A DNA stretch of 64,000 nucleotides from Hahella ganghwensis DSM 17046 (GTDB lineage Bacteria > Pseudomonadota > Gammaproteobacteria > Pseudomonadales > Oleiphilaceae): NCBI RefSeq assembly GCF_000376785.1, contig NZ_AQXX01000124.1, positions 43,888-107,887 of the forward strand, read 5' to 3'. A program made the position numbers and the translations under genes. The notes beneath the pieces are model-generated. The model had not been told where the DNA came from. It was given only the letters and a program-made list of their open reading frames with translations, and did no database searches. Below are positions 27,935 to 38,342 of this stretch, piece by piece; positions within the stretch are counted from its first letter, which is position 1, and each line of letters opens with the position of its first letter.

Positions 27935-29292
27935 ATTTTCTGCAGAGTCTGCGGTTTCGTATTCTGGCCAGTTGCGTCATTTTCGCCCTGATTGTCATTG
28001 TCAGCTACAGCCTGCTGGTTCTGTTCGTGGCACAGATCAATGATGACGAGCTGTTTAACTGGCATATTGCCAGGGAAACCAGCCATCGCGCAGAAGCTTA
28101 TATCAACGAACACCCCCAGGGGGTCCTTGCTGCCAATGAATGGACCTTTGCAGGAACTGACAGGCAATTTGTCGACTTTCTATATTCCGACCTTGCTCTT
28201 TTCCCTGGCCCTTCCCCCTCTTTTCAGGAAGATATGACGCTTGAGGATTTATCGCTGACCGAAAATACCAGCGATACAGAGCAAGGCTTTACCATCTTTG
28301 AACTGGGATCTCAGAACAGGAAAATCCATGTCGTTCGGAATCCATTGAAAAGCCCCCGGAATAAAGTCAACTTCTATTATCTGGTGGATATCAGCGGTTT
28401 CGACCGGCAATCCACTTATGCGGGTTTTGGCTCCATATCCCTACTGGGAATCAGCATCGCCTTTACCCTGATCATCGCGGTGATAACCGGCTTGGGAATC
28501 GCCCGTCGTGTGGTCGCCCCTCTCACTCATTTCAGCCAGGATGTCGACTCAGCAACGATTGAGCATAAACCAGTATTGAAAGGCCACTACTACCCTGATG
28601 AAGTCGGTTTTCTGGCCGATCGGATCAACGCCATGCTGAGGCGCATTGAACGTTTCGTTGATCGCGAAAAAGCCTTCGCGCGCGATGCCAGCCACGAACT
28701 ACGCACGCCTGTTACCAGCAGTCGCATGGCATTGGAGCTTGCTCTTCCAATGACCGAGGATAACGAAAAATTACGGAATCTGTTGTTGCGGGCAAGCCGC
28801 GCCAATAAAGACATGACTCATCTGATTGAGAGCTTCATGCTACTGGGGAAAGAGGAAAGTCATAAAGAACCTGCAGAACTCTGTCACTTGCACGCACTGG
28901 CTCAGTCTGCCCTGGACAAGAACGCCTACCTGCTCCGGGACAAACCCATAGCCTGCATAAACCGTACGCCGGAAAACATCCAGGTTGAGCAGCCGGTCCA
29001 ATTGCTGTCAATTGTTCTCAACAATCTGTTACGCAATGCTTTTCAGTATACACACGAAGGTTCCGTCGAGATTTGTGCCGATGGTCAACACGTCACGATT
29101 CAGGATACCGGCAAAGGGTTTCCTTCCGACTTGATATCCGGCGCCAGGGAGAGTCAAGTACCTCCCGAAGGCATGGGACTGGGTCTGAATATTGTCCGTC
29201 GTATCTGCCAGTTACGAGACTGGCAATTGGACATTCAACCCCGGCAAAGTGGCGGCACCCGGATAACGCTGTATTTTCAGGCAACCCCCTAG
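27931..29292 (+). CDS. Sensor histidine kinase
   Basis: The product has 453 residues. Two membrane helices (about 10-34 and 165-190) enclose a periplasmic sensor region of about 130 residues. After these come a HAMP linker (RRVVAPLTHFSQDVD), the dimerisation helix with phosphorylated His255 (FARDASHELRTPV), and an ATPase domain with N-box NNLLRNAFQYTHEG and G-boxes DTGKGFP and GMGLGLNIV. The gene is translationally coupled to the response regulator. The periplasmic domain lacks a recognised ligand fold. The neighbouring pump suggests that it senses a toxic compound or envelope stress. Confidence 0.94.
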   Translation: MNFLQSLRFRILASCVIFALIVIVSYSLLVLFVAQINDDELFNWHIARETSHRAEAYINEHPQGVLAANEWTFAGTDRQFVDFLYSDLALFPGPSPSFQEDMTLEDLSLTENTSDTEQGFTIFELGSQNRKIHVVRNPLKSPRNKVNFYYLVDISGFDRQSTYAGFGSISLLGISIAFTLIIAVITGLGIARRVVAPLTHFSQDVDSATIEHKPVLKGHYYPDEVGFLADRINAMLRRIERFVDREKAFARDASHELRTPVTSSRMALELALPMTEDNEKLRNLLLRASRANKDMTHLIESFMLLGKEESHKEPAELCHLHALAQSALDKNAYLLRDKPIACINRTPENIQVEQPVQLLSIVLNNLLRNAFQYTHEGSVEICADGQHVTIQDTGKGFPSDLISGARESQVPPEGMGLGLNIVRRICQLRDWQLDIQPRQSGGTRITLYFQATP

Positions 29293-29439
29293 CAAAACGC
29301 CAACACTCGCAATTTTTTCTGAATTTCACATCCGCGTCACACAGCAGTGACGCGGTCATCACATTCTCTCTCAGACAATGCTCCCACCAATCGTTCAAAA
29401 CGATTGGATCGAACGGACTAAATCCTTCAGGAGCATTTT

Positions 29440-30408
29440 ATGAAATCCATTGGTTGTTTGAATTTTTCTCTTCCGAATATCCACCTGTCAGCCTTCCTAT
29501 GTAGCCAGCTTCTCGTCGCAGCGAATGCCTCGGCACTCTCCTCTGATCAGGCAAATTCAAAAATTACTGTGAAATACCCTGATGCAGTGATTACAGAGAT
29601 TCGGGAAATACCAGGTGAAGACGGCGAACTCTATGAAGTGGAGTTTGAGTCAGGAGGTGAAACCTATGAAGCCGTGATGACCCGGTCAGGAGAATTCAAG
29701 TCTATTGAGGAAGATTCCAGGCAACCATGGATTGTCGGTCTTGGCGCGATGTATGACACTGGCATCTATAAGGATCAGTCCACGGGGGTGGAACCTGTTC
29801 CTCTGGTATCCGGTGAAGTCGGAAATTTCTGGATGCAGGGACTCACTTTGGGTTACTACGCCTATCGCTCAGATTCACTGGAAGTTTCCCCGATTCTGCA
29901 GGTCAGCCCGGGTCGGGGGTACGACAAAGATGACACTGAAAACAACAGTCGTCTCTACGACGGCCTGGAAGATCGCAAAACAGCCGTCGAAGCAGGCCTT
30001 ACACTGAACTACCGCCTGTCATGGGCAGATCTTTCAACCACTGTACTCGCCGACGCAGGAGACAGCCATTCCGGCTTTAGTACGGAAATCGGCCTCAGCC
30101 AGGATTTTCACCCCTCGCAGACGGTCATGGTTACCCCATCGATATCCGCCACCTATCACAGCTCAAACTTCAACCAGTATTACTTCGGTATAGATGAGGA
30201 GCTCGCGACTGGGTTCCGACCCGCTTATGAAGCAGGCTCCGGCGTGGATTATGCAGCCGAAGTCACCGCAATCTGGCGCTTGTCACAATCCTGGAGTGTC
30301 ATGGGGCAGATTTCCCATACTCTGCTGGACAACGCAATTGAAGACAGCCCTCTAGTCGATGAGGGCCATGAAACGTCAGTCCTGGTCGGGGTTGGATATG
30401 CTTTCTGA
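29440..30408 (+). CDS. PepSY-like domain fused to a MipA/OmpV-like outer-membrane barrel
   Basis: The product has 322 residues. A signal peptide (to about residue 33) is followed by a PepSY-like module (about 38-90; ITVKYPDAVITEIREI, YEVEFESGGETYEAVM) and then a MipA/OmpV-like beta barrel (about 95-322; FWMQGLTLGYYAYRSD, SISATYHSSNFNQYYFG, ending in VGVGYAF with the terminal Phe typical of outer-membrane proteins). The start has AGGAG 8 bases upstream. OmpV-type barrels near two-component systems and efflux pumps are common, but the permeant is unknown. The efflux lipoprotein gene overlaps its 3' end by 11 bases. Confidence 0.82.
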   Translation: MKSIGCLNFSLPNIHLSAFLCSQLLVAANASALSSDQANSKITVKYPDAVITEIREIPGEDGELYEVEFESGGETYEAVMTRSGEFKSIEEDSRQPWIVGLGAMYDTGIYKDQSTGVEPVPLVSGEVGNFWMQGLTLGYYAYRSDSLEVSPILQVSPGRGYDKDDTENNSRLYDGLEDRKTAVEAGLTLNYRLSWADLSTTVLADAGDSHSGFSTEIGLSQDFHPSQTVMVTPSISATYHSSNFNQYYFGIDEELATGFRPAYEAGSGVDYAAEVTAIWRLSQSWSVMGQISHTLLDNAIEDSPLVDEGHETSVLVGVGYAF

Positions 30409-31816
30409 ACCAATATCTCTGAAGGCTGTCATTCTGACCAGCCTGGGGTTAATCACGGGATGCACGACTGCGCCCCAACTGCACGATAGCGGACAGCTGC
30501 CTTTCAGGATTGAGCCCCAATGGCAGGTTCCCGATATCCAGGGAGCAAAGAACCCGGCCATCGGTTGGGTGACGCAATTTGGTTCCCGACAGCTTGAACA
30601 GTGGATCACTATCGCCCTGCAAAACAATCTCAACCTTCTTGCTGCCCGAGAAAAACTTCGTGTTGCCGGTTACCAACTGCGTCGGGTTCAAGCTTCAGGA
30701 GGGGTGCAGACGGTCTCGCAAATCGGTGTCGAAAAAAGCCGAAGCCTGTCCGGTGATCGCGGCAGCGATTCAGAAGGCTGGTCGCTGCAATTGAATGTGA
30801 GCTGGGAACTTGATCTCTGGGGTAAGCAGGACGCCCTGGAGGAACAAGCCCGATGGCAGAGTATCAGCGCGGAACATGAGTTTCAGTATCTGGCTTTTTC
30901 ACTGTCAGCTCAGGTTGCCCAGGCATGGATCACTATCGCTGAACTGTCCTTACTGGAACAACTGCAACAAAACGCCCGGGATAACTGGGCAGATGTCGAG
31001 CGTTCCGTCAGAAGAGATGTCTCACGAGGGCAGGCAAATACTGGAGATCTACAAAATACTCTGACAGACCTGGCCCTCGCCGAGTCAGCACTGGAGAAAA
31101 CCCGGAGACAGCTTGGAGAGAGTCTCAGAAGCATTCAGGTGATTCTGGGGCAGTATCCGACAGCAGACAGACATGGTCTTTCTGCTGTCCCGCCAACGAC
31201 TTTGCCACAAGTCCCGATGGCTGCCGCGATGGACTCTCCTGCCGACATCATGATGCATCGACCGGATATCCTGATGGCTCAGGCAGAACTGGCAGCCAGC
31301 GATGCTGCTGCCTTTGCGGCTTATGCAGACCTGTTTCCCCGACTAAGTCTGAACCTTATTCCGCAAGCCTTGACCGGCGATCTCAGCAGCCTTGGCCAAA
31401 AAGAATCCAGTATTACGGCCTCTGCCAGCTTGTTCCAAACTCTCTTTGACAGACGCGCACTCCTGGCCAACAAGGACCAGGCGCGATCCCAGGCGGATCA
31501 GAGTTACTGGCGTTATACCCACACCCTGCTCAATGCTTTTTTTGAAGTCGAGCAAACGATTCATAACGAACAGCAACTCCAGCGTGAATGGCAGGCCTTA
31601 AAGCGCGCGCAGGAGGCCGCCATCCATGCGGCCAATATCGATAAGCGAGACTACCAGCGCGGCCTGATCACTCTCAGGGATTATCTGGGCTCGCAACGCC
31701 GTGCCATTGAACTGAGTCAGCAAAGCGTCAGCAAACATGCTGATCGTCTTCGCAACTGGGTGGCGCTGCAGCTCGCTTTGGGCCGCCCCAGTATGCCGGA
31801 GAAGGTTTCATCATGA
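30398..31816 (+). CDS. NodT/TolC-type outer-membrane efflux lipoprotein
   Basis: The start is set at ATG 30398 (472 residues), which opens a signal peptide ending in the lipobox ITGC. Earlier in-frame starts lie deep in the preceding gene. Two outer-membrane efflux protein repeats are visible: WITIALQNNLNLLAAREKLR at the first helix pair and HRPDILMAQAELAASDAAAFA at the second, with the usual MHRPDI motif. The protein forms the trimeric outer-membrane duct of an RND pump. Adjacent ORFs overlap (ATGA with the adaptor gene), so the tripartite system is one operon. Confidence 0.9.
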   Translation: MLSEPISLKAVILTSLGLITGCTTAPQLHDSGQLPFRIEPQWQVPDIQGAKNPAIGWVTQFGSRQLEQWITIALQNNLNLLAAREKLRVAGYQLRRVQASGGVQTVSQIGVEKSRSLSGDRGSDSEGWSLQLNVSWELDLWGKQDALEEQARWQSISAEHEFQYLAFSLSAQVAQAWITIAELSLLEQLQQNARDNWADVERSVRRDVSRGQANTGDLQNTLTDLALAESALEKTRRQLGESLRSIQVILGQYPTADRHGLSAVPPTTLPQVPMAAAMDSPADIMMHRPDILMAQAELAASDAAAFAAYADLFPRLSLNLIPQALTGDLSSLGQKESSITASASLFQTLFDRRALLANKDQARSQADQSYWRYTHTLLNAFFEVEQTIHNEQQLQREWQALKRAQEAAIHAANIDKRDYQRGLITLRDYLGSQRRAIELSQQSVSKHADRLRNWVALQLALGRPSMPEKVSS

Positions 31817-33069
31817 ACACGGGAACGCAAACTTTCTCTAGAGCGCAAACTCTTTCAAGAACTCAATCTATTCCGAGAATTAAAACACTCACAGGAGCTG
31901 ATCGCTTTATGTCGAGAATCAAATGTCATTCCCTGGCTGCATTCTTTCTGTTGACGCTGACAGGATTCGAAGCCACCGCGGAAAACCTACAGCCATCACA
32001 ACAACCGGCAGGACAGGAAGTTCGAACCCAGACCATCACCTTACAGCCACATCAACGGCAGTTGGAGGCATACGGGGTGGTTGAAGCTTTTCAGTCCAGC
32101 ATGATCGCCAGCCGTATAGCGGCTGCCGCGACGGAACTTACTCCCTCTTTTGAACCAGGTGTCCACGTCGAAAAGGGTGAACTTCTGGTCCGCCTGGATA
32201 AAACCGAATATCAACGGATGTTAAGCGAAGCCTTAAGTGATCTGGCTGTCGCCAGACTGGCACTGCAGCAACAGCAAGCCACCAGTGATAGCGCCCGTGA
32301 AGACTGGTATGCAACCAACACTTCGCCTCCCTCTCCCCTGGCGGTTCAGGAGCCTCAGTTGGAAGCAGCAAAAGCCCGTGTAAAAAGCGCTCAGGCCAAA
32401 GTACGAAAAGCCAGATCTGATTTACAGGCCACAGAAGTCCGGGCACCTTTTACTGGTTGGATTACCCAGCGCCACATTAGCATCGGAGACTGGGCAACCA
32501 CAGGAGCATCCCTGGGTCGTCTGATCAGCGACGATCAGGTCCGAATCAAACTGACGCTGGCACAGCATCAGGCCAACCTCCTGACATCCGTTGAAGCAAT
32601 GAGTCAAATCGAAGTATCGCTTAGCCCTGGCCGGGAAGACTCTCACACCCCCCGCTGGCAAACTCATGGCCTGGCGCTGGCACCGGTGGTCGACAACGAT
32701 AGCCGCCAGTTGCACGCCTACACGGTATACCGACAGCCATTCAGCGCGACACCACCTCTGCGTCCCGGTACCTTTGTCTCCGCGACGATTGCCCTTGGTG
32801 ATTTTCAATCTCTGTACGCCCTGCCTGAATCAGCCCTGTCCCAAAGAAATTCTTTCTTTATCCTGAATCAGGGTTATCTCAAAGAAGTGACGGCAAACAT
32901 CAAATATCAAAACGCTGGTTACGTTTATCTCTCTCTTCCCGGCTATGTCGACAATGGACCGGAACTGGAAGTAGTCATCCAGGATACCGGGCAGCTCTGG
33001 GACGGAGCACCCGCCTATTCGGCTCTTTCCAGCTCACTGGCAGAGGTTAACGGAGACCAGAATGAATAA
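31813..33069 (+). CDS. RND efflux periplasmic adaptor (membrane fusion protein)
   Basis: The frame starts at ATG 31813, overlapping the stop of the efflux lipoprotein gene. An internal ATG at 31909 with AGGAG upstream opens a cleaner signal peptide (SLAAFFLLTLTGFEATA), so the first 32 residues, which are Thr/Ser/Arg-rich and repetitive (TFSRAQTLSRTQSIPR), may be untranslated or cleaved. The body has the biotinyl-lipoyl half motifs (FEPGVHVEKGELLVRLD and VRAPFTGWITQRHISIGDW) separated by a helical hairpin, then the beta-barrel domain, as in HlyD/AcrA-type adaptors. It connects the pump to the outer-membrane duct. Confidence 0.9.
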   Translation: MNTGTQTFSRAQTLSRTQSIPRIKTLTGADRFMSRIKCHSLAAFFLLTLTGFEATAENLQPSQQPAGQEVRTQTITLQPHQRQLEAYGVVEAFQSSMIASRIAAAATELTPSFEPGVHVEKGELLVRLDKTEYQRMLSEALSDLAVARLALQQQQATSDSAREDWYATNTSPPSPLAVQEPQLEAAKARVKSAQAKVRKARSDLQATEVRAPFTGWITQRHISIGDWATTGASLGRLISDDQVRIKLTLAQHQANLLTSVEAMSQIEVSLSPGREDSHTPRWQTHGLALAPVVDNDSRQLHAYTVYRQPFSATPPLRPGTFVSATIALGDFQSLYALPESALSQRNSFFILNQGYLKEVTANIKYQNAGYVYLSLPGYVDNGPELEVVIQDTGQLWDGAPAYSALSSSLAEVNGDQNE

Positions 33070-36000
33070 GCCCTTTACCCCCGATAAAAGCCAACGCCCT
33101 TCAGGTCCGCCTTCTGGTATCGTCAGTTGGTTTATATATCACCCGGTCGCCGGAGCCCTTTTGCTGATGATCGTATTGCTCTCCGGCATGACGGCTCTTA
33201 CCTCACTCAATCAGGAGGTATTTCCGCCGTTCGCTCCAAGCCAAATTGAAATAACTGTCGATATTCGCGGCGCCTCCCCTCACGAAGTAGAGCAGTTAGT
33301 CGTGCTCAAAGTGGAACAGGCATTGGCAGGACTGGAGGGAATTAAGCGAATTCTCGCGACAGCAGAACGGGATCGGGCAGCCATAACGATAGAACTGACC
33401 TCTAAGGTCAGTCAGGACAGGATGTTGAACCTGATCAAATCCCGGGTAGATGCCATCGACAGCTTTCCAGCCTATGCGGAAAGACCTGTGTTTTCAGCAC
33501 CGGAACCAACAGACCCCATGATGATCGTCAGTCTATATGGGAATCTCCCATTGCAGGCATTACTGAATCAGGGCCAAAAACTGGAAAAGGCGCTGAGTGC
33601 ATTGTCGGGCGTCAGTTACGCGCGAATTCAGCACCTCCCGGACATGCAGGTATCGATCACGACAAAACCATCCAGGTTGAACGAATACGGCCTGACACTG
33701 GAAGAGATTGCCTCAGCCATTAACAATCACTCTCTGAACCTTTCTACTGGCGACATATCAACCACCAACGGCCGTCTGCAACTCCGCACTGCCGCTCAGG
33801 CGTTGGATATTGAGGACTTCCGGCGCATCCCGGTCAAATTTCTACCAGATGGCAGACACCTGGCTATCCAGGACCTGGCAGAGGTCAGAATTGAACCTGT
33901 GAAGGAGTTTTCACTGTCCCGATTCAACGGAATTCCCGCCATGACGCTGGATGTCCGCCGGGAAAAGGGTGTTTCACTGGCTGCCGTCAGTCAGGAAGTC
34001 ACAGGCATGCTGGAATCCTATCAGCAACAACTGGGGGATCGCTTACAGGTGCAGGCCTGGATGGATGAATCACGTGAATTCACTTCCCGCAGCGCGTTGC
34101 TCCTGAAAAACGGCATCACCGGATTCTTGCTGATCTGTCTGATCATGGGGATGTTTATTCACTGGCGGGTGGCATTCTGGACTGCCGTAGGCATTCCGGT
34201 CTCTATTGTCGGCGCAATGGCTTTACTTTATTTCAGCGGTCTGGATATCAGCCTGAATGCCATCACTCTGTTCGGCTTTTTGATTGCCATCGGACTGATT
34301 GTGGATGACGCTCTGGTGATTGGAGAAAGCATTCACAATCAAACGGAAAACCACGGTCACTCCCTGGAAAATATTGCCCTCGGTGCCAATAAAGTGGCGT
34401 TACCTGCCACATTCGGCGCGTTAACCACCATCGCGGCATTTTTCCCCCTGACCTTGACTGAGGGCGAAATGGGTAGCCGCATGGGCAGCCTGGGGATTGT
34501 CGTGATCTGCTGTTTGCTGGCCTCGCTTCTGGAATCCAAATTAATCCTACCTGGCCACCTCCGGCGCCCTCCCCGTCAACCAGGAAATTCGTTGTCCAGA
34601 AGTATGTCAGGCATTGGACAGAAGATTCAGGGCAAAGCAAGTAAAGGCCTGACCGGTTTGCGTCAAGGAACCTACTTTCCGGTACTCGTCTGGGTACTGC
34701 AACACCCTTGGAAGGTGCTGACGGCAGCAGCGGGAATATTCACGTTAACCCTCGTCATGGTAATGACAGGTCTGGTCAAGACATCCGTCCTTCCTGACAT
34801 TGCCGATTACGAGATATCCGGCACCTTTCAGTTGAATCCGAACCTGTCACCGACTCAACGGGATCTTGTCTCACAGCGCCTGGAAACCTCCCTGTTCCAG
34901 ACGGGGGATGCAATAAAGCAGCAATACCAATTGGATTATGACCCGATTCATCGTCATAGTGTCGATACCGACAATCAATCTGTTCACTTTACGATTGAAA
35001 TCGCTGCAGTGGAAAACGCCCCCTTTGACGCTCATGAAGTTGCACAGACTTGGCGAGCACACCTCCCGAAGCTTCCGGCAGTGGAATCTGTATTGATTTC
35101 CAGCAGCCCCGGTGACGATGAGCAGGTTGCGATACAGCTGTCAGGAGACAACATCACACAACTGGAAGCGGCGGCCAGCCATATAAAAGGCTATCTGGCA
35201 GAAATGAACGGGGTGATCGACGTTCGCGACAGCTCAACCTCCCAATCCCGTGATCTGATACTTAAGGTGACCGCTGAAGGCAAATCTGCCGGAGTCACAC
35301 AACGTTGGCTGAGTGAACAGGTACGTGCGTCTTTTTATGGTATCGAGGCACAACGTATTCAAAACAATCAACAAGAGTGGCGCGTCATGGTCAGTTTCCC
35401 TAAAGACCACCGGAATACGCTTACCGACCTCAGGGAAATGGTGGTCGCCCTTCCCAACGGCGCTTTTGCCCCCTTATCCACCATTGCCACCATCGAGTAT
35501 GTGCAAAATGACACAAGCATATTAAGAATCGACGCAAGACGTTCACTCACCATCTATGCGGGAACTGTAGCCCCTCTTGCCCCAGATGAGGTCGTCGGCA
35601 TGGTTGAAGAAAACCTGTTATCCCCCCTTTCTGCTCATTACCCCGGTGTGGTCTACAGTATTGAAGGGGAGGTCAAGGAATCAGCAGAATCATTGGCCAG
35701 CCTGTTATCAGGGGCCCTGCTCGCCCTGTTTGTTATCTTTGCGCTGATGGCAGTCCCAATGCGGTCCTATCGATTTCCTCTGGTCATACTGGCACTTGCG
35801 CCTCTAGGGATTGTAGGGGCGGTTCTGGGCCACTGGATCATCGGTATTCCACTCAGCCTGATTTCCCTGTTCGGGTTAGTGGGACTCATGGGTGTTCTTA
35901 TCAATAATGGCCTGCTGCTGGTTGACGCCCATCGGGAAGACCTGGAGAAAGGTAAGCCGGTTAATGACGCCATTATTAATGCCTGCCTGCAACGCTTTCG

Positions 36001-36259
36001 TCCTGTTCTACTAACCTCGGTCACCACTTTTGCGGGCGTTATGCCACTGCTATGGGAAACCGATCCGGAAGCCCTGTGGCTGGTTCCCATTGCGGTTTCG
36101 CTTGGCGCTGGTGTACTGGTGGGCACCTTGCTGACATTGATAACGCTTCCAGCAGCCTTGATATTGCTGGATCGCAACCGATATCGGGAGAGGTCCGATG
36201 ACAATTTCGTGAACACTGAAATACTTCTGGCAGAGCCCCAGAGCGGCAACTATATTTAG
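33062..36259 (+). CDS. RND family efflux permease
   Basis: The product has 1065 residues, the usual length for hydrophobe/amphiphile RND transporters. The N-terminal helix (IYHPVAGALLLMIVLLSG) is followed by the first porter domain, a bundle of helices with the proton-relay type motif GLIVDDALVIGES, then the second half with the same topology (SLFGLVGLMGVLINNGLLLVD). It should drive export of amphiphilic toxic compounds by proton motive force. The gene overlaps the adaptor gene by eight bases. Co-orientation with the upstream two-component system suggests inducible expression. The substrate is unknown. Confidence 0.93.
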   Translation: MNKPFTPDKSQRPSGPPSGIVSWFIYHPVAGALLLMIVLLSGMTALTSLNQEVFPPFAPSQIEITVDIRGASPHEVEQLVVLKVEQALAGLEGIKRILATAERDRAAITIELTSKVSQDRMLNLIKSRVDAIDSFPAYAERPVFSAPEPTDPMMIVSLYGNLPLQALLNQGQKLEKALSALSGVSYARIQHLPDMQVSITTKPSRLNEYGLTLEEIASAINNHSLNLSTGDISTTNGRLQLRTAAQALDIEDFRRIPVKFLPDGRHLAIQDLAEVRIEPVKEFSLSRFNGIPAMTLDVRREKGVSLAAVSQEVTGMLESYQQQLGDRLQVQAWMDESREFTSRSALLLKNGITGFLLICLIMGMFIHWRVAFWTAVGIPVSIVGAMALLYFSGLDISLNAITLFGFLIAIGLIVDDALVIGESIHNQTENHGHSLENIALGANKVALPATFGALTTIAAFFPLTLTEGEMGSRMGSLGIVVICCLLASLLESKLILPGHLRRPPRQPGNSLSRSMSGIGQKIQGKASKGLTGLRQGTYFPVLVWVLQHPWKVLTAAAGIFTLTLVMVMTGLVKTSVLPDIADYEISGTFQLNPNLSPTQRDLVSQRLETSLFQTGDAIKQQYQLDYDPIHRHSVDTDNQSVHFTIEIAAVENAPFDAHEVAQTWRAHLPKLPAVESVLISSSPGDDEQVAIQLSGDNITQLEAAASHIKGYLAEMNGVIDVRDSSTSQSRDLILKVTAEGKSAGVTQRWLSEQVRASFYGIEAQRIQNNQQEWRVMVSFPKDHRNTLTDLREMVVALPNGAFAPLSTIATIEYVQNDTSILRIDARRSLTIYAGTVAPLAPDEVVGMVEENLLSPLSAHYPGVVYSIEGEVKESAESLASLLSGALLALFVIFALMAVPMRSYRFPLVILALAPLGIVGAVLGHWIIGIPLSLISLFGLVGLMGVLINNGLLLVDAHREDLEKGKPVNDAIINACLQRFRPVLLTSVTTFAGVMPLLWETDPEALWLVPIAVSLGAGVLVGTLLTLITLPAALILLDRNRYRERSDDNFVNTEILLAEPQSGNYI

Positions 36260-36263
36260 GTGA

Positions 36264-36292
36264 CACACTGGCCTGCATTAGTGGTCAGTGTG
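36264..36292. other. Short hairpin after the RND permease gene
   Basis: CACACTG at 36264-36270 pairs with CAGTGTG at 36286-36292 across a 15-base loop, just after the RND stop. No T run follows, so terminator function is uncertain. Confidence 0.4.
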
Positions 36293-36387
36293 CTCTCTGT
36301 AGTACTTCGTGGCTGTATCACCGATGAGAGTTTCCGTTCGAGTTCTCGCTATAAGGACACTCGCCAAAAGGAAAAAGGATCAAGGCT

Positions 36388-38184
36388 ATGGCCACTATGG
36401 ACAACAGGATGTTTGTGACAGCCGTCGTGCTATCGGGTATGACAGTCGCCTGTGCCCTGCAGCAGCAGGGTACAGAAATTACTGAAGGGGATCCCGTTCC
36501 CGGTGCCAAGGGGAATGTCATTAACCTGGAACAAGGCTGGACTGATGACACCCAGCTAGGCTTTTATTTCACAGCACAGGGCTCCAGAATACTTCCCTAT
36601 AATTGGTTTCTGGTTCTGGAACAGGCCGACAGCCAGACTCTGTTTCGTGACGACGCCCATATCGAAAAACTGCGCTATCTTCCCTCCAGTAAACTGAAAT
36701 CCTGGAACCCCGACGGTCTTCCAGTAGGATTTGTCAAAAACACCGGCAGTGACGGCAAAGAATGGATGGGGTTCACCTGTGCCGCCTGCCACACTGCAGA
36801 AGTCAGTTACCAGGGACAGAAAATCCGCATAGATGGCGGGCCAACCTTAGGTAACGTACAAGGGTTTAATTTTGAATTGGTACGTGCGCTTAGCCGCACT
36901 TATCAGGACGAGGCCAAGTTTGAGCGGTTTGCCAAAAATATTCTTGGCAAACATCCCAGCAAACAACAGAAAGAAGATCTGCGCAGCGAACTACTGGCCC
37001 AGACCGAAGAGTTGGGAACCCGCAACTTAATCAACCATTCGGCGCCCAACCAACCGGATTATGGATACGGCCGGGTGGATGCTATCGGCCAGATATTCAA
37101 TCAGGTCATGGTGCATTTCAATGACATGCCCAACAACGGACACCCTGCCGATGCTCCAGTCAGCTATCCCTTCCTGTGGGGCACTCAGCAGTCCAATGTC
37201 GTTCAATGGACCGGATTTGCTCCCAACGGCCCCTTCGATTTTGGTGCATTGGTCCGCAATGCCGGCGAGGTACTGGGGGTTTACGGACAGATCGATATTC
37301 CCGACAACAAAAAAACTTTCCGTTATCAATCATCATTCGATGTTCAGGGACTGGGTGATCTGGAGGCCTGGGTGGCGCTACTGGAGTCTCCCCAATGGCC
37401 AACGGAATACCTGCCACCAGTTGACCCTGAGATGGTGATACGTGGCGAACTGCTTTACGACCAATATTGCGCCTCATGCCATCAGGTCGTTAGCCGTAAA
37501 GATGAGCCCAATATCTACACGGCTGTCCTCACCCCTATCAGTGACGTTGGCACCGATCCCCTGGAATGGACCAACATGATGAAGTGCTATGACGCAGGCA
37601 AATATCAAGGCCGAAAAGCGATGGGACTGATCGGTGACCCGATTCCTGCCAGAACCTCTGGACTCGAACCTCTGGTCAACGCGACCATTGGTGGTCTCAT
37701 TGACCAACCTGCCGCCTCTCTCGATGCGATTGCGGTAGACTACACCACAGAACTGCATTCAGAAAAAGAGCACTATGAGAAAATCAAGGACATCCTTAGC
37801 CAATTCAAGTTGCCGGCTTCCGGTCCCACCGGATGCGGGAACGACTTTCCGTTAAGTGAAGGAACCTATAAAGCACGGCCTCTGGGTGGCATCTGGGCAA
37901 CAGCTCCGTATTTGCACAATGGATCAGTCCCCAGCCTGTACGAGCTGCTGTTGCCCGCAGATAAGCGGTCAAAAACCTTCTATCTCGGGAACCGGGAGCT
38001 GGATGTCAAGAATGTCGGCTATGTCTCTGTCCCCACCACCACATTAGCTGATGGGACCGTTATCAGGAATTTCAAATATGACACAACCCTGAAGGGTAAC
38101 TCCAACAGCGGACACGAATACGGTGCCGGGGAAATGAAAGAATCCCATCGGCGAGAGCTGCTGGAATATCTGAAAACACTATAA
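36388..38184 (+). CDS. Large di-haem cytochrome c (peroxidase/RoxA-like)
   Basis: The product has 598 residues. The N-terminus is hydrophobic (FVTAVVLSGMTVAC), with Cys22 as a possible lipid anchor (imperfect lipobox). Two c-haem motifs are present, CAACH at 131-135 and CASCH at 361-365. The 226-residue spacing and total length exceed ordinary cytochrome c peroxidases (about 330-450) and resemble the long di-haem group that includes the rubber oxygenase RoxA. Other features are a conserved-looking YNWFLVLEQ region and GGIWATAPYLHNGSVPSLYELL in the C-terminal domain, a signature of di-haem peroxidase relatives. It probably works in the periplasm or at the cell surface on peroxides or a lipid-like substrate. 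The two following genes may act with it. Confidence 0.82.
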   Translation: MATMDNRMFVTAVVLSGMTVACALQQQGTEITEGDPVPGAKGNVINLEQGWTDDTQLGFYFTAQGSRILPYNWFLVLEQADSQTLFRDDAHIEKLRYLPSSKLKSWNPDGLPVGFVKNTGSDGKEWMGFTCAACHTAEVSYQGQKIRIDGGPTLGNVQGFNFELVRALSRTYQDEAKFERFAKNILGKHPSKQQKEDLRSELLAQTEELGTRNLINHSAPNQPDYGYGRVDAIGQIFNQVMVHFNDMPNNGHPADAPVSYPFLWGTQQSNVVQWTGFAPNGPFDFGALVRNAGEVLGVYGQIDIPDNKKTFRYQSSFDVQGLGDLEAWVALLESPQWPTEYLPPVDPEMVIRGELLYDQYCASCHQVVSRKDEPNIYTAVLTPISDVGTDPLEWTNMMKCYDAGKYQGRKAMGLIGDPIPARTSGLEPLVNATIGGLIDQPAASLDAIAVDYTTELHSEKEHYEKIKDILSQFKLPASGPTGCGNDFPLSEGTYKARPLGGIWATAPYLHNGSVPSLYELLLPADKRSKTFYLGNRELDVKNVGYVSVPTTTLADGTVIRNFKYDTTLKGNSNSGHEYGAGEMKESHRRELLEYLKTL

Positions 38185-38342
38185 GACGCGCGATAAAAGC
38201 AAAAAGGCCTGAAAGCCTCTATCACGAGCGAAAATTTGACACGAGGGGGAAATAGAACGGGGACAGATGAGGATGGCATAACGCTTTATTCGGCGCACAT
38301 GCTGGAGTCTGTCTCCTGGTTTATTTGAAAAGGAGTTTCATT

